64,000 bases of DNA from Terriglobia bacterium (GTDB taxonomy: Bacteria > Acidobacteriota > Terriglobia > Bryobacterales > Bryobacteraceae), in the NCBI GenBank assembly GCA_020073265.1, contig JAIQFN010000011.1, forward strand, positions 50,312-114,311, in the 5' to 3' direction. This document shows, piece after piece, positions 59,136 through 64,000 of the stretch. Below the pieces are notes generated by a model, which saw nothing but the letters and a program-made list of their open reading frames with translations, ran no database searches and was not told the origin of the DNA. The translations under genes were made by a program, and so were the position numbers. Positions within the stretch are counted from its first letter, which is position 1. Every line of letters begins with the position of its first letter.

Positions 59136-60020
59136 TTAGCGTATCGCGAGACCGGCCAGCGCGATCGCGCCCAGCACCCCGGCCCGCGAGCCGAGGGCCG
59201 GCGGAACGATGTCGGGCGCATCGATATATCCATTCAGCAGTGCGGCGACTTTCGCCCGCACGCCCCCCAAGACCTCCTCGCGCAGCATCACCCCGCCGCC
59301 GAGAATGATTCGTTCGGGCGAAAGCGTAGAGATCCAATTCACGACACCGAGGGCCAGGTAGTGAGCTTCCAGGTCCCACGCGGGATGCTGCGCCGGCAAA
59401 AGGTGCGGCGCCTGGCCCCAACGGGCCTGGATGGCCGGAGCCGCCGCTAGTCCCTCCAGACAGTCGCCGTGATACGGGCAGTTGCCGGGAAACGGGTCGC
59501 TCGCCAGATCGTGCGGTACGCGGATGTGCCCCATTTCCGGATGCGTTCGCCCGTGCAGCAGGCGGCCGTTCACCATGGCGGCGCCGCCGATGCCGGTGCC
59601 GACCGTGACATAGAGGAAGGTGTCGAGTCCTTGCGCCGCGCCCCATCGAAATTCGGCCAGCGCGGCCGCGTTCACGTCCGTATCGAACGCCACCGGGAGC
59701 GAGAGCGCGCGGCGGATCGCGCCGGCAAGGTCGAAGTTTCTCCAGGCGGCCTTGGGCGTCGAAGTGATGTAGCCGAAGGTGGCGGACGCCGGATGGAGAT
59801 CCACCGGCCCGAAGGACGCAATTCCGATGGCCGCCACGGCCGGCCGAGCCTGGAAAAATTCAACCACGCGCCGCAGGGTCTCGACCGGACTGGTGGTAGG
59901 GATTTCGGCGATATCCAGATCGCCGGGATGCCTGCCCACCGCGCAAATGAACTTGGTTCCGCCGGCCTCGATCCCGCCCAGCAGCTCTCTGCGCGCCGCA
60001 TCCTTCGGCTCAGATGGCAT
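59136..60020 (-). CDS. ROK-family sugar kinase (fructokinase-like)
   Basis: The 294-residue protein has the ROK ATP-binding motif [15 protein letters not shown], a catalytic aspartate region [12 protein letters not shown], the phosphate loop [14 protein letters not shown], and the zinc site HPEMGH with [10 protein letters not shown]. These match bacterial fructokinases/ROK hexokinases, which phosphorylate hexoses in the cytoplasm. The BNR-protein gene follows 22 nt later. It is divergent from the PpiC gene. Confidence 0.92.
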   Translation of the reverse strand: MPSEPKDAARRELLGGIEAGGTKFICAVGRHPGDLDIAEIPTTSPVETLRRVVEFFQARPAVAAIGIASFGPVDLHPASATFGYITSTPKAAWRNFDLAGAIRRALSLPVAFDTDVNAAALAEFRWGAAQGLDTFLYVTVGTGIGGAAMVNGRLLHGRTHPEMGHIRVPHDLASDPFPGNCPYHGDCLEGLAAAPAIQARWGQAPHLLPAQHPAWDLEAHYLALGVVNWISTLSPERIILGGGVMLREEVLGGVRAKVAALLNGYIDAPDIVPPALGSRAGVLGAIALAGLAIR

Positions 60021-60066
60021 TGGTCCCAGTTTACGCTGCCTCGCTCGGCGCCCGACCGAAGCTGGT

Positions 60067-60072
60067 TACAAT
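60067..60072 (+). promoter_or_regulatory. -10 element at leaderless spacing before the PpiC/SurA-like gene
   Basis: TACAAT (five of six) ends 8 nt before ATG 60081. An AAGGA (60073-60077) lies between, only 3 nt from the ATG, so both leaderless and short-leader starts are possible. Confidence 0.5.
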
Positions 60073-60080
60073 AAGGATGC

Positions 60081-60998
60081 ATGAAATTTCAACTGTCAGT
60101 GGCATGCGCGGTGGCATTGGCTGCCGTCGCTTTCGCACAGCAACCGCCTCCCGCGCAGCTCCAGCCTCCCCGCCGCGCGCCTTCGCTCGCAGCTCCCCCG
60201 GCAGAGACGTCCCCGGACGCCGTGGTGGTCACGGCCGGGTCGGAGAAGATCACGCGCGCGCAATTCGAAGACATAGTCAAGGCGCTGGCCGAAAACGGGC
60301 GGGCCGCGCCGAACGCGGCAGCCAGGCGCCAGGTGGCTCAACAGCTCGGCCAATTGCTGGCGGTGGCGCAGGAAGCGCGCAAGAGAAAACTCGATCAGAG
60401 CGCCACCGTCAAGCAGATGATCCTGATCCAGACCGATCAGATCCTGGCCAGCGAGCTGCAGCGGCAGATCTCGAACGAAGCCAATCCCGACGAAGCCGCC
60501 CTGCACGCCTACTACGATTCCCACAAAGGCGAGTACGAGCAGATTAAGGCCAGCCACATTCTGATCCGCTACAAAGGATCTCCCGTTCCGGCCAGACCCA
60601 ATCAGAAGGATCTTACCGAAGAAGAGGCTCTGGCCAAGGCTCAGGCGATCTCCAAGCAGCTTGCCGGCGGCGGCGATTTCGCAACCATCGCCAAAGCCGA
60701 ATCCGACGATTCCGGTACGGCCCGCAATGGCGGAACGCTGACCCCTTTCGGCAGAGGCGAGATGGTGCCCGAGTTCGAGCAGGCCGTTTTCGTCCAGCCA
60801 GTCGGCAAAGTTAGCGAGCCGGTGAAGACCAAATTCGGATATCACATTATCAGAGTGGATGAGCGCGCCAGCAAGAGCTTCGACGAGTCGCGCGGGGAAA
60901 TCGAAAAGCAATTGAAGCCGCAGTTAACGCGCGAAGCCATGGACCGGATCGAGAAGCAGACACCCGTGGTGCTGGACGACAACTACTTCGGCAAGTAA
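60081..60998 (+). CDS. Periplasmic PpiC/SurA-type peptidyl-prolyl isomerase
   Basis: The 305-residue protein has a signal peptide (VACAVALAAVAFAQ), a Pro-rich linker, a SurA-N-like chaperone region (about 45-140) and one parvulin domain (about 150-260: IKASHILIRYKG, AKAQAISKQLAGGGDFATIA and FGYHIIRVDER). It should assist folding of outer-membrane proteins in the periplasm. It has only one rotamase domain, where E. coli SurA has two. The gene stands alone. Confidence 0.92.
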   Translation: MKFQLSVACAVALAAVAFAQQPPPAQLQPPRRAPSLAAPPAETSPDAVVVTAGSEKITRAQFEDIVKALAENGRAAPNAAARRQVAQQLGQLLAVAQEARKRKLDQSATVKQMILIQTDQILASELQRQISNEANPDEAALHAYYDSHKGEYEQIKASHILIRYKGSPVPARPNQKDLTEEEALAKAQAISKQLAGGGDFATIAKAESDDSGTARNGGTLTPFGRGEMVPEFEQAVFVQPVGKVSEPVKTKFGYHIIRVDERASKSFDESRGEIEKQLKPQLTREAMDRIEKQTPVVLDDNYFGK

Positions 60999-61028
60999 GA
61001 GCGGGCGCCTACTAACGGCGGGCCTGAA

Positions 61029-61223
61029 TTACCGCATCCGCCCGGCCCACTCGAGAAAGCGCATCAGCTCGCGGCGCTCGCGCCACATAAACCGCCAGAA
61101 GCCGCCAAAGCTGATTTCCTCGGCCGGCGTTCCCCAATAAGTTTCGATGCGCCAGCGTAAATACGGACTCCGCCACGGCCGCAGGCGATAGCCTCGCGTG
61201 GCGCGCCAGAGGAATCGCAACAT
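61029..61223 (-). CDS. Small basic Trp/Arg-rich conserved-looking protein
   Basis: The 64-residue ORF starts in a TGATG overlap with the VWFA gene upstream. The composition is unusual: several WR and FW pairs (WRATRGYRLRPWRSPYLRWR, FWRFMWRERRELM). It could lie on the membrane surface. The coupled start suggests it is real. I do not recognise a named family. Confidence 0.55.
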   Translation of the reverse strand: MLRFLWRATRGYRLRPWRSPYLRWRIETYWGTPAEEISFGGFWRFMWRERRELMRFLEWAGRMR

Positions 61224-62173
61224 CAGTGCGACTGGCTCAGGGATTTCTTCTCGGAAGTGTCCGGCGTGGCGTAGTAGCCGGTTCGCGTCCGGACCACCGG
61301 ATGCCCCGGGCCGTTCACGGTTACCTTGATCTGGCGGAAAGTGCCGTCCATGGCTTGAACGGTGGGCGTGTAGCCGATGGTGTACTGGTTCCGCAGCTCA
61401 TGCGCCACTTCCAGAGTGATCTGATCCACTTCCGACACGCTTTTCGGATAGAACGCCTGCCCGCCGGTATCGCGCGCCAACGCGTCCAGCGCGCGCTTGG
61501 CGATCTTCGCCTCGCGCCGCTCTTCTTCGTTCAACAGGCCAATCGCGTAGATCAACACCTCGTTTTGCTGGGCGCGGTTGACCAGCTTTTCGAGGGTGAT
61601 AGAGGAGGCGTTGTCGTTTCCATCCGTGATCACCAGCAACACCTTCTTCTCGCGCTTGGCTTCCTTCTTCAGGTAATCCAGCGCCTCGCTGATGGCTTCG
61701 CGCATGGCGGTGCCGCCGCGCGAGTCGATCTTCGCGATCCCGTCCTCCATGGCCTTGATGTCGCTGGTGAAGGGAACGTCCAGCCAGGCGTCGTCGTTGA
61801 AGTTCACGATGAAGACTTCGTCCTGGCGGTTGGAGGCTTTCACCAGGTCCATGGAGGCGAGCTCCACTTTCTGGCGTTTTTCCTTCATGCTGCCGCTGTT
61901 GTCGATGATGATTCCGAGCGACACCGGAACGTCCTCGCGCCTGAAAATCTTGATGGGCTGCTCGACATTGTTCTCGAAAACCTTGAAGGCTTTCTGCGGA
62001 AGGTTGGTGACCAGTTTTCCACTCCGGTCCGACACGCTGATCGGCAAAATCACCAGCTTGGTATCGGCCTTGAACACGAAGTCGTCGTCCTGCGGCTGCG
62101 CCGGTGAGGGCGGCTTGGCAGGCTGGGCAAATAGGACGAAACTCGAAAGGATCAGGCTACTGAGAAGGCGCAT
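61223..62173 (-). CDS. Acidobacterial VWFA-related exported protein (second of two)
   Basis: The 316-residue protein has a signal peptide (MRLLSSLILSSFVLFAQ), a short beta lead domain (VILPISVSDRSGKLV, FKVFENNVEQPI) and a VWA domain with complete MIDAS: DNSGSM near residue 92, the T in RGGTAMREA, and ITDGNDN. It belongs to the acidobacterial VWFA-related family (TIGR03436-type) with the usual NQYTIGYTP C-terminal strand. The start overlaps the upstream VWFA gene by 17 nt and the downstream small gene by TGATG. Metal-dependent protein binding at the envelope is expected. Confidence 0.9.
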   Translation of the reverse strand: MRLLSSLILSSFVLFAQPAKPPSPAQPQDDDFVFKADTKLVILPISVSDRSGKLVTNLPQKAFKVFENNVEQPIKIFRREDVPVSLGIIIDNSGSMKEKRQKVELASMDLVKASNRQDEVFIVNFNDDAWLDVPFTSDIKAMEDGIAKIDSRGGTAMREAISEALDYLKKEAKREKKVLLVITDGNDNASSITLEKLVNRAQQNEVLIYAIGLLNEEERREAKIAKRALDALARDTGGQAFYPKSVSEVDQITLEVAHELRNQYTIGYTPTVQAMDGTFRQIKVTVNGPGHPVVRTRTGYYATPDTSEKKSLSQSH

Positions 62174-63206
62174 AGTAACCCAGGCGGAAGAAGGCTTTCA
62201 ACGGCGGAAGGCCGCGCGGCTGCACTAGCTTCACGGTCACATGCCGGTACTTGCCATCCCGTGTCTGGTTTTTGGGTGTGTAATAGAGCACGTACTGATT
62301 TCGAAGTTCAATTCCGATCTTGGCGGCGATATCGGAGAGTTCATTCAGGTTCTCGACGTTGTAGCTGCGCCCGCCGGTCAATTGCGCGACCTCGTTCAAC
62401 AGGCCGGGTCCGGCGAGCTCTTCCGGAGTTCGCCCCCGGGCTCCCACGGATTCGAAGATGCCGATTCCGTAGATCTGCACGTCGGCCTCGCGCACGGCGT
62501 TCTTGATTTCGCTCTCGGTGTAGCGGCTGTTGTTGTCGCCTCCGTCGGAAATGATGAGAACGGCCTTGCGGGGATTGTGCGCCTTCTTCATCTGGTTCAT
62601 GGCCAGGTAGACGCCGTCCAGCAACGCCGTCTTGCCCTTGGATTGCGAGAACGTCAGGCGGTTCTGGATCTCCTCGGTGTCCGCGGTGAACGGGATCACC
62701 AGCTCGGGCCGGTCGCTGAACTCGACCAGGAAAAATTCATCCTGCGGATTGGCGGTCTTGAAGAACTCCACGGCGGCCTGGCGCGATTTCTGGAGCTTCG
62801 GCCCCATGCTGCCGCTGGTGTCGAACACCAGCCCGATCGACAGCGGCGCATCCTCGCTCGAAAAATCCGAGATGGCCTGCTCAATCTTGTCTTCAAACAG
62901 ACGGAAGTGTTCCTTCTCTAGTCCGGTGACGAAGCGATTCAAGGGATCGGTGACCGTCACATTGATCTGAACGAGCGTCGTGTCGATGCGGATGTTGGCC
63001 TGGCGGCGCTCCAGCTCCGCATTGCCGCTGGCTCTGGCGGCGGAGGGCTTGACACGCGGTGTGATCGAGACCTTTTCATCGTCGGGAGCCGCGGAAAGGC
63101 GAATGACGGCGAGCGCACAAACGCCCAGCGTCAAAATGGAAGGGATACCGAACCTGCGGACGCTCACCCAGCTCTGCGCCACTATTTTCACACCCGCCGT
63201 GGGCAC
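62157..63206 (-). CDS. Acidobacterial VWFA-related exported protein (first of two)
   Basis: The 349-residue protein starts at GTG 63206 and has an N-terminal hydrophobic segment (about 20-40). Then come the lead domain (VQINVTVTDPLNRFVTGL, FRLFEDKIEQAI) and VWA domain with MIDAS DTSGSMG, the T of KGKTALLDG and ISDGGDN. It is a paralogue of the following gene, at low identity, with 17 nt overlap. An extended -10 element (TGCTATACT) precedes it. The pair is not close to a MoxR gene, so the link with the MoxR unit at 20 kb is not shown. Confidence 0.9.
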   Translation of the reverse strand: MPTAGVKIVAQSWVSVRRFGIPSILTLGVCALAVIRLSAAPDDEKVSITPRVKPSAARASGNAELERRQANIRIDTTLVQINVTVTDPLNRFVTGLEKEHFRLFEDKIEQAISDFSSEDAPLSIGLVFDTSGSMGPKLQKSRQAAVEFFKTANPQDEFFLVEFSDRPELVIPFTADTEEIQNRLTFSQSKGKTALLDGVYLAMNQMKKAHNPRKAVLIISDGGDNNSRYTESEIKNAVREADVQIYGIGIFESVGARGRTPEELAGPGLLNEVAQLTGGRSYNVENLNELSDIAAKIGIELRNQYVLYYTPKNQTRDGKYRHVTVKLVQPRGLPPLKAFFRLGYYAPSQ

Positions 63207-63230
63207 TCGCGTTTAGTGCCGCTCGATTTC

Positions 63231-63239
63231 AGTATAGCA
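63231..63239 (-). promoter_or_regulatory. Extended -10 promoter for the VWFA operon
   Basis: On the minus strand TGCTATACT has the TG-N-TATACT form of an extended -10 element. It ends 24 nt before GTG 63206, which would give a leader of about 17 nt. A -35 is not obvious, which is normal for extended -10 promoters. Confidence 0.55.
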
Positions 63240-63276
63240 TCGGAGGCGCACTGCGGTTATCAGATCCTTAGCATCA

Positions 63277-64000
63277 CTACGTTCGCATGCGCGCGAAGAA
63301 ATACATGCCGGCCATAGCGAACACCACGTCCGGCGACCAGGCCGCCAGAGCGGCGGGCAAAAGACTCACGTCTCCCAATTGCTCGAACAGCGTGCCCACC
63401 GAGAAGTAGGCGATTGCAATCGCCAGGCTGACGCCTACGCCGGCCATGGCTCCGCGGCTTCCAGCGACGAACGCGAATGGCACGGAGATCAGCGCCATCA
63501 CCAGCGCAAACAGCGGCACTGCGAACTTGCGATAGAACCGCACCTGGAGCGTGATGGTCTCGATGCCGCTGCGCTGCAGATCCTGGATGTAGGCGGCCAG
63601 TTGCTGGAAGTTCATCTGCTGGTCCTGCAGCACCTCCTGCAGGAAATAATCGGGGCGCTCGTTGATCTCCTGGAAGGTCGCGGCCTGACCACTGAAGTTC
63701 ACAAACTTCAACTGGCGCCCGGTAAAATCGCGGCTCCAGCCGTTCTCGAAAATCCAGGTGCCGAGCGCCGGCTCCCAGCGCGCTTTCTCAGCCGCGATAT
63801 GTTTCCGCAACCGAAAATTCGCGGGATCCAGCTCGTAAACCTGCGGACCCACCATCACTTTTTGCGCTGGGTCCAGGTATTTGTAGTAGAAAATGCGCGG
63901 GTCGTCCTTCTTTCCGGGATCAAAAACCCACTGGCGCTCGGGGTGCAGGTAGGTTTGCACCGGCTTGCCCTTGATCTCCTTGCGAATGGCGTCCTGCTTT
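63277..64000 (-). CDS. LptF/LptG-family permease, C-terminal part (5' end outside window)
   Basis: The frame is open from the right edge to the stop at 63277. The visible ~240 residues include a beta-rich periplasmic (jellyroll) part (WVFDPGKKDDPRIFYYKYLD) and the last three membrane helices (FAVPLFALVMALISVPFAFV, VGVSLAIAIAYFSVGTLF, DVVFAMAGMYFF), as in YjgP/YjgQ. LptF/G with LptB and LptC pull lipopolysaccharide out of the inner membrane. Which of F or G it is cannot be decided from this part. It fits a didermic organism with LPS, like the heptosyltransferase gene. Confidence 0.88.
   Translation of the reverse strand, partial: KQDAIRKEIKGKPVQTYLHPERQWVFDPGKKDDPRIFYYKYLDPAQKVMVGPQVYELDPANFRLRKHIAAEKARWEPALGTWIFENGWSRDFTGRQLKFVNFSGQAATFQEINERPDYFLQEVLQDQQMNFQQLAAYIQDLQRSGIETITLQVRFYRKFAVPLFALVMALISVPFAFVAGSRGAMAGVGVSLAIAIAYFSVGTLFEQLGDVSLLPAALAAWSPDVVFAMAGMYFFARMRT

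Noticed and set aside
1..64000. tRNA, rRNA or CRISPR array
   Set aside because: No cloverleaf-like T-loop pattern, no rRNA-like conserved stretch and no regularly spaced direct repeats were seen by eye; a covariance-model search (tRNAscan-SE/Infernal) would be decisive.

Overview
The window looks like a 64 kb piece of an Acidobacteriota chromosome, most likely Bryobacterales/Solibacteraceae ('Candidatus Solibacter'-like). Three protein features carry this assignment. Two very large secreted proteins (4912-9366 and 29049-32363) end in the Solibacter-type C-terminal domain (TIGR03437 style). Two tandem VWA proteins (61223-63206) are of the acidobacterial VWFA-related type (TIGR03436 style). VPS10/BNR-propeller proteins are also present. 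GC is high throughout, so most long antisense ORFs are shadows. I see no rRNA, tRNA, CRISPR array, prophage or transposase.

Layout. 1-2536: acyl-CoA ligase (cut by the left edge), MaoC-like hydratase, malate dehydrogenase. 2617-9366: a decaheme OmcA/MtrC-type cytochrome and a 1484-residue NHL-repeat protein. 9511-14723: a SnoaL-like protein, then HemX/CcsA-like, hemA, hemC and a CobA-HemD fusion, interrupted by a four-hairpin repeat. 14786-17915: ABC exporter (ATPase plus two ABC-2 permeases). 17941-20722: MoxR AAA+ ATPase with a large partner protein that carries an in-frame stop before a coding-like tail. 20778-28932: mixed accessory genes, including two convergent DUF1801 proteins, an exported isomerase / diheme cytochrome c / PQQ dehydrogenase operon, and a frameshifted alpha/beta hydrolase. 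29049-36199: sortilin-like BNR protein, an RfaE2-like nucleotidyltransferase, an orphan motAB pair flanked by direct repeats, a heptosyltransferase and an ICMT-like protein. 36238-45020: glmS, yjbQ, then a cell-surface polysaccharide set (heparinase II/III, AsnB-type amidotransferase, GT2, DUF3473 polysaccharide deacetylase, methyltransferase). 45183-51331: a tightly overlapped operon of L,D-transpeptidase, small membrane protein, exported protein, peptide-binding-like protein and an NtrY/NtrC-type two-component system. 51368-64000: VapBC-like pair, sugar isomerase, AraC regulator, TPR protein, pseudopilin, BNR protein, ROK kinase, PpiC/SurA isomerase, VWFA pair, and an LptF/LptG permease cut by the right edge.

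Genes within operons are usually joined by ATGA, GTGA or TGATG overlaps, which implies translational coupling. First genes of transcription units fall into two classes. Some have a clear Shine-Dalgarno. At least a dozen lack one but have a TANNNT-like -10 hexamer 5-9 nt before the start codon, the arrangement expected for leaderless mRNAs.

The observations most worth following are: the direct repeat flanking motAB, with an in-frame-deleted gene remnant; the stop codon inside the MoxR partner; the four-hairpin element in the heme operon; the leaderless-promoter pattern; and the isolated decaheme cytochrome.
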